Below are positions 17,579 through 25,931 of a stretch of 64,000 nucleotides of DNA, piece after piece. Source of the DNA: JADLHS01 sp044225555. GTDB lineage: Bacteria; Verrucomicrobiota; Verrucomicrobiia; Limisphaerales; JADLHS01. Positions within the stretch are counted from its first letter, which is position 1. Each line of letters begins with the position of its first letter. The notes under the pieces were generated by a model, which was not told where the DNA came from, did no database searches, and saw nothing but the letters and a program-made list of their open reading frames with translations. Made by a program: the position numbers and the translations under genes. The stretch covers positions 62,001 through 126,000 of the forward strand of contig JBGAIM010000001.1 in NCBI GenBank assembly GCA_044225555.1, written 5' to 3'.

Positions 17579-18109
17579 ATCCACCGCTTTCGCGCGCGCG
17601 ACGGCATCCCGCGCAACAGAGGATTTTGCACCGACCAATTTGCGGATTTTTCCCGATTCTGAATCAAACGACCATAGACCCACACCAAGTTGTTGGAATA
17701 ACGACTTGCTCTTCGCCGCCGTGGCGGCGGTGTTCGGTGGTAAAACGAGTATCGCTCGATCCGCAAAGAACCCATATCGGTAAGCTTGGGACAAACCTTT
17801 TCTCCAGTCCGTCAGCTTCATTTCAAACGCCGTGAGTTTATGTTTCACGATGCGCGCCTTGAGCCGCTCCAAAGTCAGAGCTGAACCTTCGATGCCGCCG
17901 GCTGCTTCACGCCAAGCAATCCACACAAAATCCGCAATACCGAACCCTGACAAAGCAAAGTCTTTCCCGCCCAACCCGCCAACCGCCAGTTTGAGGTAGG
18001 CTTCCATAAATTTGATTACGAAATTTGCCTCGGCACGTTTGCGGCCAAGTTCTGGCGGAAGATTCCTTCGCGGATCTCTCGTTTTGAATTTTAGCAACTG
18101 CGTCGTCAT
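17537..18109 (-). CDS. PD-(D/E)XK nuclease-like protein
   Basis: 190 aa. The arrangement E27 in KRAEANF, D60 in GFGIADFVW, then E96 and K98 in AFEMKLTDW, followed by SQAYRYGFFADRAILVLP, matches the core of the restriction-endonuclease fold, in which D and ExK hold the metal and the QA-containing helix packs against the core. No helicase, methylase or DNA-binding domain is attached. It is convergent with the kinase-linked gene and overlaps it by 42 bp, so the three genes form a tight unit between the dehydrogenase and a secreted protein gene. A DNA target and a defence role are inference; a non-catalytic family member is the alternative. Confidence 0.65.
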   Translation of the reverse strand: MTTQLLKFKTRDPRRNLPPELGRKRAEANFVIKFMEAYLKLAVGGLGGKDFALSGFGIADFVWIAWREAAGGIEGSALTLERLKARIVKHKLTAFEMKLTDWRKGLSQAYRYGFFADRAILVLPPNTAATAAKSKSLFQQLGVGLWSFDSESGKIRKLVGAKSSVARDAVARAKAVDLICRRFNFGKARK

Positions 18110-18198
18110 AGGTTCATTTGTGACCGACTCTAGGGTATCATAACGACGATTTCAACGGAGCATTTTGCTTGTGTGCCTTGTCATAAGGGCCGTCAGGT

Positions 18199-19347
18199 TT
18201 AGGGCGAAGTAAAGCTCTCGATTCGCCAGAAGCCTTGCGAGTTATCGAACCGGACGGGAACGGCCATCGGACCGGATTGCTGGGATTTGACGCGAAGGAC
18301 TTCCTGCCAATTGCACAGGTTGAACGAGTGGAGCACGATGTAGGTCGTGGTCGGCTTGGCATCAAAAACAATCTCCCCACCAATCAACGGGCTGACCAAC
18401 GAAAATGCCAAGGCTACCGGGATCACCGGCCCGGCGGCGATGGCTTCCCGCCATTTCACGTAGCTCTGGATGTCCACCGCGCGGTTCTGGCCATAGGCGG
18501 CTTCGAGGGTTTCCAGCATTGCGTTGAACGCGGGCAGGTTCGTCCAGGTGTTCGTCGCGCCGACGTCGGCTTCGATGGCCACGCGGACCTGGGTGGCGAT
18601 GCCGTTGGTCATTTCCCAGGCGACGTTGTTGGTGATGGCGGTGAACGAGGATTGATCAAAAGCCATCAGGGTGTAGCCGGTGAGGCTGGCCGCAATGTTG
18701 GTGAACCATTGGTTGCGGTCCGCGGCGTTCGTCCAGCCGATTTGCCCGCCGTCCACGGGGAGTCGGTCGAACCACACGGGCAGGTCCGCGTAAACCGGAA
18801 ACGTAGGCACGCCCTGGCTGATGAGATGTGTGCGGATGGCCGCGTAGGTGTCGCGCAGCAGCAAGAGGTGATCGCGCTTTTCGGAACTCGTCAGCGCGGA
18901 CCAATTCGGGAGCGCTTGGGGTTCAATGTCGAGATGGAGGGCGTCGAACTTCTCGGGGCTGGTGCGGCCGGGAGCGCTGTTGAAGTTGAGGACGCGCTGA
19001 TCAATTTTCGTGAGCAAAGCGGGATAGTTGCTCGGGAAAATCGAAGTGGTTTCCGACATCAGGAACTGGGATTGGATGCCGGCCGCGTTGAGCTTGGCGT
19101 TCCAGGTCGCGCTGACGCTGGGGCTGGTGACGGGTTGCGTGCCGTAGCTACCATAGACGCGCTTGACCGACTTGCTGGTGAGAAACGTGACGGTCTGATT
19201 CTCCAGCACCGCGTTGCCGACGATGTTGGCTGCGCCGTAAGGATTGCCAGCGTCCTGCCAGAACCAGACGCCGCGGTGTTTGCAATCCACCGCTGGTAGG
19301 GACATGGCAAGCGCAAGCAGCGCAACGGTCAGCAGGGGTTTGAACAC
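18199..19347 (-). CDS. Secreted glycoside-hydrolase-like protein
   Basis: 382 aa with a signal peptide (FKPLLTVALLALAMSLPAVDC). The mature part opens with HRGVWFWQDAGNPYG and contains KFDALHLDIEPQ (near residue 135), resembling the DxxxDxE active-site strand of chitinase-like (GH18-type) TIM barrels; other strand-like phrases are VKRVYGSYG, FPVYADLPVWF and YTLMAFDQS. The C-terminal 70 residues (from about IGGEIVFDAKP to FWRIESFTSP) resemble the sandwich modules ending other long secreted proteins in this window. Substrate unknown. It is not obviously linked to the neighbouring malic enzyme gene, 174 bp away on the same strand. I rate the fold as probable and the activity as a guess. Confidence 0.6.
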   Translation of the reverse strand: MFKPLLTVALLALAMSLPAVDCKHRGVWFWQDAGNPYGAANIVGNAVLENQTVTFLTSKSVKRVYGSYGTQPVTSPSVSATWNAKLNAAGIQSQFLMSETTSIFPSNYPALLTKIDQRVLNFNSAPGRTSPEKFDALHLDIEPQALPNWSALTSSEKRDHLLLLRDTYAAIRTHLISQGVPTFPVYADLPVWFDRLPVDGGQIGWTNAADRNQWFTNIAASLTGYTLMAFDQSSFTAITNNVAWEMTNGIATQVRVAIEADVGATNTWTNLPAFNAMLETLEAAYGQNRAVDIQSYVKWREAIAAGPVIPVALAFSLVSPLIGGEIVFDAKPTTTYIVLHSFNLCNWQEVLRVKSQQSGPMAVPVRFDNSQGFWRIESFTSP

Positions 19348-19497
19348 GCGGGCAGAATAGCCCGACCGCTCGGGGAATCCATTTGAAAATCAGGTGTTAA
19401 CCGGTAGTCTTAAGAGGGCTGCATCCGCAGACGCGTGACCACGCACGCCCCGAGACCACCCACGTGCCGCCCATCTGTGCGCAGCAGTTAGCCGTGC

Positions 19498-19516
19498 CCG
19501 GAGGCCGGCGCTCCAA
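19498..19516. repeat. Family B half-element after the malic enzyme gene
   Basis: CCCGGAGGCCGGCGCTCCA matches the right half of the element at 35980-36003 almost exactly. It lies five bases past the malic enzyme stop, a position typical of REP elements. The rest of the 173-bp spacer (19348-19521) shows nothing recognisable. Confidence 0.7.
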
Positions 19517-19521
19517 CCCGA

Positions 19522-21195
19522 TCACCGCATGTTCGCGTAGTCGGGATACCAGATGAACCGGTCCAGTTCAGCATTCAACGCTTCGTCGGTATAGCTGCGG
19601 CCGATGCCTTCGTCGCGGGCGGTCTGGGCCACCTTGAATCCGATGGCCCGGCTGATGGCGCGGAGGTGGTTCAGGCTCGGATAGAGCGCGCCGGCACAAT
19701 CGATCTGGCCGGTGAAGTCCGCCAGCGTCTTCGCGGCGGCGAGGAACATGGAATCCGTCACCCGGCCCACCCGGGCGATGAGCGCGCCGAGACCGACGCC
19801 GGGGAAGATGAACGCGTTGTTGCACTGACCGATCACATGCTTTCGACCACCGAAGAGGACCGGCTCAAACGGCGACCCGGTGGCAACGAGCGCGCGGCCA
19901 TCCGAGTTTTGAATCGCCTCGGTGGGAGTGCATTCGGTGTTGGCGGTGGGATTGCTCAGCGGGAAGATGAGCGGACGTTGGCAGTGCTTCGCCAGGGCGC
20001 GCAACGCGGCGGGCGTAAACTCGCCCGCGCGTCCCGTGGTGCCGATGAGGACCGTGGGGCGGAAGATTTCGATGACTTCCTCAAGGCGATGCGGCAGCGG
20101 CGAGGCAAAACCCGCTGACGCGAGTTCTTCCGGCTGCCAGGCGACGGAGCGTTTATGCTTTTCCAAATCGCTGCGGCTGCTGACAACCAGTCCGCCGGAG
20201 TCGAGGAAGAGCAGTCGCCGCTGCGCTTCGGATGCGTTCAAGCCGTCCGCCTGCAAGGCGGTTTTCAGCAACTGGCCGATGCCCACGCCGGCGGCGCCGG
20301 TGCCGACGAGCAGGAAGCGTTGCTCACGGATGGGTTGTTGGAGGGAATTCAAACCGGAGAACACACCGGCCAGCGTAACAGCCGCGGTGCCCTGGATGTC
20401 GTCGTTGAAGCTGGCCAGTCGCCCGGCGTAGCGTTCCAACAGGCGGATGGCATTGCCTTTCTTGAAATCCTCCCACTGCAATAACGCGTGCGGAAAAACG
20501 GTGCGCACGGCCTCGACAAATTCCTCGACGAACGAATCATAATCCGCGCCGCGCAACCGCCGCGCGCGGTAGCCGAGGTAGAATTGATCCTCCAACAAGG
20601 CGGCATTGTCCGTGCCCACATCCAGACTCACCGGCAGACAGTGCGCGGGATGAATGCCCGCGCCAACGGTGTAAAGGATCAGCTTGCCAATCGAAATGCC
20701 CATGCCGCCCGCGCCTTGATCCCCGAGCCCGAGGATGCGTTCGTTGTCAGTAACGACAATCAACCGGATGTCGCGCTCGCTGAAGTTGCGGAGGCGCTGA
20801 ACAATCTGGCCGCGATCTTCCGGCGTGATGAACAATCCGCGCGGACGCCGGTAAATGTGGCTGTAACGCTGGCACGCCTGACCAACGGTGGGCGTGTAAA
20901 CAATGGGCGTCAGGCGTTCGAGGTTTTCCAGCAGCACGCGGTAGAACAGGGTTTCGTTGCGATCCATCAGGGCGATGAGGCCGATGTATTGTTCGAGCGG
21001 ATCGCTCTTGGCAAAAATGTTCTCCAGCGCGAGGGCGACTTGCTGCTCGATGGATTGCACGGCGGCGGGCAACAGCCCGTCCAAGCCGAGTTGCCGTCTT
21101 TCTTCGAGCGTGAAGGCGGCGTCTTTGTTCTGCATGGGGTCGCGCAGAACCTGTTCGCCGCGCGGTCGGTCGGTGCTGGTGGCATCGTGGTGCAT
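19522..21195 (-). CDS. maeA: NAD-dependent malic enzyme (oxidative decarboxylating)
   Basis: Converts malate to pyruvate and CO2 with reduction of NAD. 557 aa from ATG 21195 (E. coli MaeA is about 565); further in-frame ATG-like starts upstream would add a low-complexity Arg-rich extension, so the inner start is chosen. Motifs: YTPTVGQACQ, FITPEDRGQ, catalytic VVTDNERILGLGDQG, IGKLILYTVGAGI, metal-site NDDIQGTAAVTLAG, and the NAD Rossmann loop GTGAAGVGIG. All hallmark residues are present. Divergent from radC across a 205-bp spacer (21196-21400) in which I see no clear regulatory element. A family B repeat directly follows the stop codon. Confidence 0.94.
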   Translation of the reverse strand: MHHDATSTDRPRGEQVLRDPMQNKDAAFTLEERRQLGLDGLLPAAVQSIEQQVALALENIFAKSDPLEQYIGLIALMDRNETLFYRVLLENLERLTPIVYTPTVGQACQRYSHIYRRPRGLFITPEDRGQIVQRLRNFSERDIRLIVVTDNERILGLGDQGAGGMGISIGKLILYTVGAGIHPAHCLPVSLDVGTDNAALLEDQFYLGYRARRLRGADYDSFVEEFVEAVRTVFPHALLQWEDFKKGNAIRLLERYAGRLASFNDDIQGTAAVTLAGVFSGLNSLQQPIREQRFLLVGTGAAGVGIGQLLKTALQADGLNASEAQRRLLFLDSGGLVVSSRSDLEKHKRSVAWQPEELASAGFASPLPHRLEEVIEIFRPTVLIGTTGRAGEFTPAALRALAKHCQRPLIFPLSNPTANTECTPTEAIQNSDGRALVATGSPFEPVLFGGRKHVIGQCNNAFIFPGVGLGALIARVGRVTDSMFLAAAKTLADFTGQIDCAGALYPSLNHLRAISRAIGFKVAQTARDEGIGRSYTDEALNAELDRFIWYPDYANMR

Positions 21196-21400
21196 GATTG
21201 GTCGCTCAAGTTTTCGTGGCCTTAACCAAGATGCCGCGCGGGGGCAAACTCTCCACGCACGGCTTGGCAAACTCTCCGCGGAAATTGCGCGCTCATGCCC
21301 GGAGTACAACCGGGTCGCAAGTCCGCGCGGGGAACATCCTGTCGCAGTGGGATTCAAGGTTTGAATTCACATTCGCGCGGGTTTGTAGTTGAATCCCGCC

Positions 21401-22111
21401 ATGTCCTCCGCGCTCAAGATCAAAGACCAGCCGGCCAGCGAACGGCCCCGGGAACGGCTCGCGGCCAAAGGACCAGGCGCGCTGACGGATGCGGAGTTGA
21501 TCGCGATTCTGTTGCGCACGGGACTGCGCGGGGCGAACGCGGTCGAGATCGGGGCGCAGTTGCTGAGGAAGTTCGGCTCGCTGCAAGCACTGGCGCGGGC
21601 GTCGGTGGATGATTTGCGCAAGGTCAAAGGCATCGGGCGCGACAAGGCGGTGACGTTGCTGGCCGCGTTCACGCTCGCGCGCAAGATGGCGGAGGAACTC
21701 CAACGTGAATCGCCCGTGCTCGACAATCCCGAAGCCGTGGTCGCATTACTCAAGGGACAGAATCTCATCAAGGACGTGGAAACGCTCCAGGTGTTGCTGC
21801 TCAACACACGGCGGCGGCTCATTCGCGTGGAGGAAATCACCGACGGTACGGTGGATACGTTGCTCGTCCATGCGCGGGAAGTTTTCAAGGCGGCCATTTC
21901 GGCGAATGCCTCGGCCATCGTGCTGGCGCACAATCACCCGAGCGGCGATCCCACGCCGAGCGAGGCGGACATCAAGGTGACGCGCGATCTCATCCGCGCC
22001 GGGCAGTTGCTCAAGATTGACGTGTTGGACCACGTCATCCTTGGTCGCGCGGCGGAAGGCCGGACAAAGGATTATTCGTCGTTGCGCGAGCTGGGGTATT
22101 TTTATTCGTAG
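21401..22111 (+). CDS. radC: RadC-family JAB-domain protein
   Basis: 236 aa from ATG 21401; a TTG four codons earlier is in frame but has no better context. N-terminal UPF0758-type helix-hairpin-helix region (LTDAELIAILLRTG, LRKVKGIGRDKAV), then the MPN/JAB metalloprotease-like domain with the Zn motif HNHPSGDPTPSEAD in the C-terminal half. The RadC family is associated with DNA repair and recombination but its biochemical role is not settled. Full length for the family. Convergent with the downstream surface-protein gene 21 bp away. Confidence 0.93.
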   Translation: MSSALKIKDQPASERPRERLAAKGPGALTDAELIAILLRTGLRGANAVEIGAQLLRKFGSLQALARASVDDLRKVKGIGRDKAVTLLAAFTLARKMAEELQRESPVLDNPEAVVALLKGQNLIKDVETLQVLLLNTRRRLIRVEEITDGTVDTLLVHAREVFKAAISANASAIVLAHNHPSGDPTPSEADIKVTRDLIRAGQLLKIDVLDHVILGRAAEGRTKDYSSLRELGYFYS

Positions 22112-22132
22112 CTGGCCAGAGTTCCCAAAAGA

Positions 22133-25042
22133 TCATGGTCCAAAGCCGCCTTCCTGACTCTGCAGCCGCCAATACCGTCGGTCACCATTGATACCGTTGG
22201 TTTGGATGTATTGCATCTGACCGGAGATACCGGCGAGCGTGGTAATGGTATTCCAATTCGTCAGGTTGGGACTGGATTGCAGACGATAACCCCAGCCCAA
22301 CTGCGAGTTGAACGTGAGCACGGCATTGGTGGCATTGTTGATGGCCAGTTGCAGCGTTGGGCGATGCGCGAAGTAGGCGGCGGCATTCCATTCGATCACG
22401 CCAATCTGCGCCGCTGTGTTCGCGGGCGGTGTGTAGCCCTCGCCCGCTGACGGCTGATAAACGATGTGCAGATGGTTGTCCAGTTCCCAGCGGGCTTCGT
22501 CAATGACCGGCTCGTAGTTGCCGAGGTTTGCCGTGGTCAAATCAATCGTCGTCCAGTTCGTGCGCTGTGGATCGATGGCGTAGGGGAGCGAGTGGACGAT
22601 GGTCAACCCGTTGCTGCCGGAGTTGTCGCGATAAAGCACGATCAGACGGCCGGCAGTGTCGCACACAACGACGGGACGGCCTAGGTTGCGCACGAAAGAT
22701 TCATTGTACTTCGTGCCGACGGGATCGTTGGTGCGGTTGGAAATCTGGCGTGTCTGCCAGAAGCCATTGCTATCGCGGAAGGCGAGCATGTATTGGCGGC
22801 GATAATTGTTCGTGCCCGTGCCGGGCGCCCACCACGTGGCGATGACGGGTGATTGGTTCTGGTCGAGATACATGCCGGCTTGGTTGATGAGGCTGTAGCC
22901 CTCGGGGATGCTGAGAATCTTTTCCGCAATGGTGTTGGGGTCGCCACTCTCGCCGCTCTGTGAGATGGGCAGCGCATAGGGCACGCCGTTTTGCCGCAGC
23001 CAGGTGACGCCGCCGTTGGTCGAACGCGCATAATCGAAATCGTGATTGGTCTGATAGCCGGATTCGCCAGCGGGCGAATCACTTTGATAACGCCACGTCC
23101 AGATGAGGTAGAAATTTCCATCCGCGTCGAGTTGCGGCATGTTCGGATAACAATTGTAGTCGGGCGTCCAACCGCGACCTTTGATGAACGGCTGCTGCGA
23201 ACCGGCGCTCGTGTGGACGTTGCTCCAGGTCTGGGAGGAAACGTAGTACCGATTCAAGTAGGTGTCGCCGCTGCCGGACGCACCTTCGCGGAAGAAGTAA
23301 AGCAAGTCGCCGTTCGGCAGCCGCAGCCATTGCGGATACGTGACGGAATTTTCATTGCCGGTCATCGTCGTGTCCGGTCCAAAGACGATGATGTTGGTGC
23401 CAAACACGGAGGTGGTGGTCTTCGCATAATGAAATGCATCGCCGTGCATGCCCCAACTCAGGTGCATGAAACCATTGCCATCAATACCGAACGCGGCGAC
23501 GTCGTGGCCGTCGGTGATCGCATTCGCGGTGAACGTGGTGAAGAACATCTGCCAGAGATTCGTGTCAACATTGCGCCGCGCGATGACGATGCGATTGTTG
23601 TTGGGATCACCGGCGTTGGTGGCGTGCCGGTAATAGTAGGCGATGAACTGCTGACCGTTCTCGGTGTGCAGCGCGTTGTGGACGAAATTGACCGTGTTGA
23701 TGGAGGACGAACCGGCGTAACCGTACTCGCTCGTCAGCGAGCCAAAGTATTGCTGCTCCCAGGCGTCGGGCAGGCCATCGCCATCCTGGTCGAGCGGCGT
23801 GAACGCGGCGTTGTTGGGATTCGTGCCCGCGTTGAATTCCTGCAAATTGGTGAAACCGTCGCCGTCGAAATCACCGCCGGGCGATTGCGACAGCGAGTTA
23901 AAGTAAGTCTGCTCCCACGCATCGGGCAAGCCATCGGCATCCGTGTCGAGCGGCGTGGAAAGCTGGTTGGTGGGATTCGATCCGGCCGTGTATTCCGCGA
24001 GATTGTTGAACGTGTCGCCATCCGGATCGTTGGTGGCGCCGTAAAGGGTGATGCCGCCGAAGTAATTGGTTTCCCACCAGTCCGGCAGGCCGTCCGCGTC
24101 ATTGTCCGTCGGCGGTGGAGGCAACCAGAAGAAATTGGTGGCTGGGCGGGCCACGCTGCTGATGCGCACCTCGTCAAGAAGGCCGACGAAATTGTCCGTG
24201 CTCCCGCCGGTGGCGCGGCCTTCGTTGCCGATGGTGAAATCGCAACCGGCCACGGAGAGATCGTTCACCATGGTGGCCGTGCCGATGAAATTGGCGCTGG
24301 TGGCAGCGGTGTTGGTGAGCGCGGTCCAGTAAGCGCGGAAGTTGTCCGGGGAGCTGTCATTGCCGTCGTAGGCAACCGCGACGTGGAACCACTGGTTGGA
24401 AGCGATGACGTTGGGCCCATTGGTCGGGAGGGCGAGGAGAATGTTCTGGATCGCACCGCCCTGGCGAAGGTTGATGAATTCCAGCCGCGGCACGCTGGTG
24501 TCGCCCGAGCCATAACCAACCGGATCAATGCGCCATTGGAAGATGCGGTCGGTCGTGCCATCGCCCTCACCACTGAAAATCTGCATGCCGGAATTCCGCG
24601 CCGCCAGATTGGCCGCCGGATTGAAATCAATACGGACGATGGCTTCAAACGTAAACGCACCCGTCCCTGGATCGGCGAGCGCCAACGGTACGTCATCACC
24701 AGTGCCGCTGGCCAACGAGACCACGGAGAGCAACGCGTCCTTCTGGGTGGTGCTGCTCGGCCCACCATCGAACGTGTTCAGGCAATTGCCAAAGCCCGGG
24801 AAGGAAACATTGGCCGCGCCGAGGGTTGCGCCATTGGCAAGGGAAGTGAGGTTCGTGCCGCCGGGGGCGGAGTCCACGCATGGCACCGCGGTTTCATCCA
24901 GGTGCCAGAGGTGCAGGGTGGCGGAATCCACGGTGTAGGGAACGAGCGCCGCCGGGGTGGAAATCAGGGTGCAACCAAGCATCCACAGCGCGAACGTCCA
25001 CCAACACCGGCCAACGCCAGCCGGGATTGATACATCACTCAT
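22133..25042 (-). CDS. Secreted LamG / calcium-repeat / BNR_4 beta-propeller protein
   Basis: 969 aa from ATG 25042; an upstream in-frame start at 25123 is disfavoured because a hairpin (25061-25084) sits between it and the preceding gene. After a leader (WTFALWMLGCTLISTPAAL) comes a LamG-like domain (about residues 40-300, TLHLWHLDE, FTFEAIVRI), then three thrombospondin-type calcium repeats (DNDADGLPDWWE, DTDADGLPDAWE, DQDGDGLPDAWE), then a long propeller (from about residue 480) with HDVAAFGIDGNGFMHLSWG and YPQWLRLPNGDLLYFF, as in BNR_4 proteins, some of which are polysaccharide lyases. It closes with a C-terminal sandwich (NRTYWRLQS-like end). Probably extracellular carbohydrate processing. 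Confidence 0.83.
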   Translation of the reverse strand: MSDVSIPAGVGRCWWTFALWMLGCTLISTPAALVPYTVDSATLHLWHLDETAVPCVDSAPGGTNLTSLANGATLGAANVSFPGFGNCLNTFDGGPSSTTQKDALLSVVSLASGTGDDVPLALADPGTGAFTFEAIVRIDFNPAANLAARNSGMQIFSGEGDGTTDRIFQWRIDPVGYGSGDTSVPRLEFINLRQGGAIQNILLALPTNGPNVIASNQWFHVAVAYDGNDSSPDNFRAYWTALTNTAATSANFIGTATMVNDLSVAGCDFTIGNEGRATGGSTDNFVGLLDEVRISSVARPATNFFWLPPPPTDNDADGLPDWWETNYFGGITLYGATNDPDGDTFNNLAEYTAGSNPTNQLSTPLDTDADGLPDAWEQTYFNSLSQSPGGDFDGDGFTNLQEFNAGTNPNNAAFTPLDQDGDGLPDAWEQQYFGSLTSEYGYAGSSSINTVNFVHNALHTENGQQFIAYYYRHATNAGDPNNNRIVIARRNVDTNLWQMFFTTFTANAITDGHDVAAFGIDGNGFMHLSWGMHGDAFHYAKTTTSVFGTNIIVFGPDTTMTGNENSVTYPQWLRLPNGDLLYFFREGASGSGDTYLNRYYVSSQTWSNVHTSAGSQQPFIKGRGWTPDYNCYPNMPQLDADGNFYLIWTWRYQSDSPAGESGYQTNHDFDYARSTNGGVTWLRQNGVPYALPISQSGESGDPNTIAEKILSIPEGYSLINQAGMYLDQNQSPVIATWWAPGTGTNNYRRQYMLAFRDSNGFWQTRQISNRTNDPVGTKYNESFVRNLGRPVVVCDTAGRLIVLYRDNSGSNGLTIVHSLPYAIDPQRTNWTTIDLTTANLGNYEPVIDEARWELDNHLHIVYQPSAGEGYTPPANTAAQIGVIEWNAAAYFAHRPTLQLAINNATNAVLTFNSQLGWGYRLQSSPNLTNWNTITTLAGISGQMQYIQTNGINGDRRYWRLQSQEGGFGP

Positions 25043-25060
25043 GCGCAGGGGCGGCAACGG

Positions 25061-25084
25061 AAAGGCGCCCTTGCGGGCGCCTTT
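25061..25084 (-). terminator. Hairpin after the PEP-CTERM gene
   Basis: GGCGCCC-ttgc-GGGCGCC (25064-25081) is a perfect 7-bp stem flanked by AAA and TTT. It lies between the PEP-CTERM stop (25136) and the chosen start of the propeller gene, and reads as a weak terminator (short T run) on the minus strand. Confidence 0.5.
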
Positions 25085-25135
25085 ACTCGTCAGAATCGGC
25101 ATTAAGTTTGAGGGCGCTTTCAACCGGCGGCTTTC

Positions 25136-25894
25136 TTACTTGCGGCGCAGACGACCGATCAGGCCCAAGACGCCCAGACCCAACAGGGCGGCCATGGAGG
25201 GCTCCGGGATGACTGTGATGCGCAAGTTATCCAGACTGCCCAGGGTGCCACCAACAGCGCGCAAGTCTCCGTAAAAACCGAGCGCGGTTCCGACATCGGT
25301 GGCCGTAAACGTGACGGTGCGACTCACAATGCGTGCCGCACTGGTGTTGTAGTATCCCAAAGTAAAGTCGGTGCTGGAATTACGCTCGATGAACAACTGG
25401 CTGACGGTGGTTTCATCGGCCGTCAGGACGCCCGTGCCGGTATCGAGGACCCCGTTGATGGAGCTGGCCGCACGCACGGCGTTCTGCGATGGTCTCGCAT
25501 AAACCCCGGCCCAATTGAAGGTGGTGCGCGTATCGGTCGGCGTAGGGTTCCCAACCCCGGTGGGCGACCCGGTGGCACTAACTGCCAGCCCAAAGTCCAT
25601 CTGGCTCGTTTGCGTGGGAAACGAGACGTCAACCAGCAGCACATTCCCCACCGCCAGGTTAAAATCGTTTCGCAAGAGAACGACCTGTTCCGCCTGGTTC
25701 ACCGTGCCTCCGTAGGACGCCATCAACGCCCCGCTGGCATCGCTGAAGGAGACATTGGCTTCGGCGACACCGTTGTCGAGGATTCTCGTCAACGTGTAGG
25801 AACCGAGACTGCCGCCGCTGAAGTTGTCAATGAGTTGGGCCTGAGCCATCACGCCCAGGAGGCACGCCGACGCGATGAGGGTGAGTTTTTTCAT
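25136..25894 (-). CDS. PEP-CTERM anchored exported protein
   Basis: 252 aa. N-terminal signal peptide (KKLTLIASACLLGVMAQAQL) and C-terminal sorting signal: VIPEPSMAALLG, a hydrophobic helix, then RLRRK. Proteins with this tail are processed by an exosortase (not visible in this window) for cell-surface or exopolysaccharide display. The middle is a beta-rich jelly-roll-like domain (DNFSGGSLGSYTLTRILD) of the type common in PEP-CTERM proteins. It lies 37 bp downstream of the 1388-aa gene on the same strand, so co-expression is likely. Function unknown. Confidence 0.9.
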   Translation of the reverse strand: MKKLTLIASACLLGVMAQAQLIDNFSGGSLGSYTLTRILDNGVAEANVSFSDASGALMASYGGTVNQAEQVVLLRNDFNLAVGNVLLVDVSFPTQTSQMDFGLAVSATGSPTGVGNPTPTDTRTTFNWAGVYARPSQNAVRAASSINGVLDTGTGVLTADETTVSQLFIERNSSTDFTLGYYNTSAARIVSRTVTFTATDVGTALGFYGDLRAVGGTLGSLDNLRITVIPEPSMAALLGLGVLGLIGRLRRK

Positions 25895-25931
25895 ACGATA
25901 CTACCTTTGTTGTTTTGTTCTGAGTTGTTGT

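Noticed and set aside
22991..25030. Long open frame of 679 codons on the plus strand
   Set aside because: It is antisense to the LamG/propeller gene, reads as Arg/Gly/Ala-rich filler without any domain, and arises from strong codon bias in the real gene.
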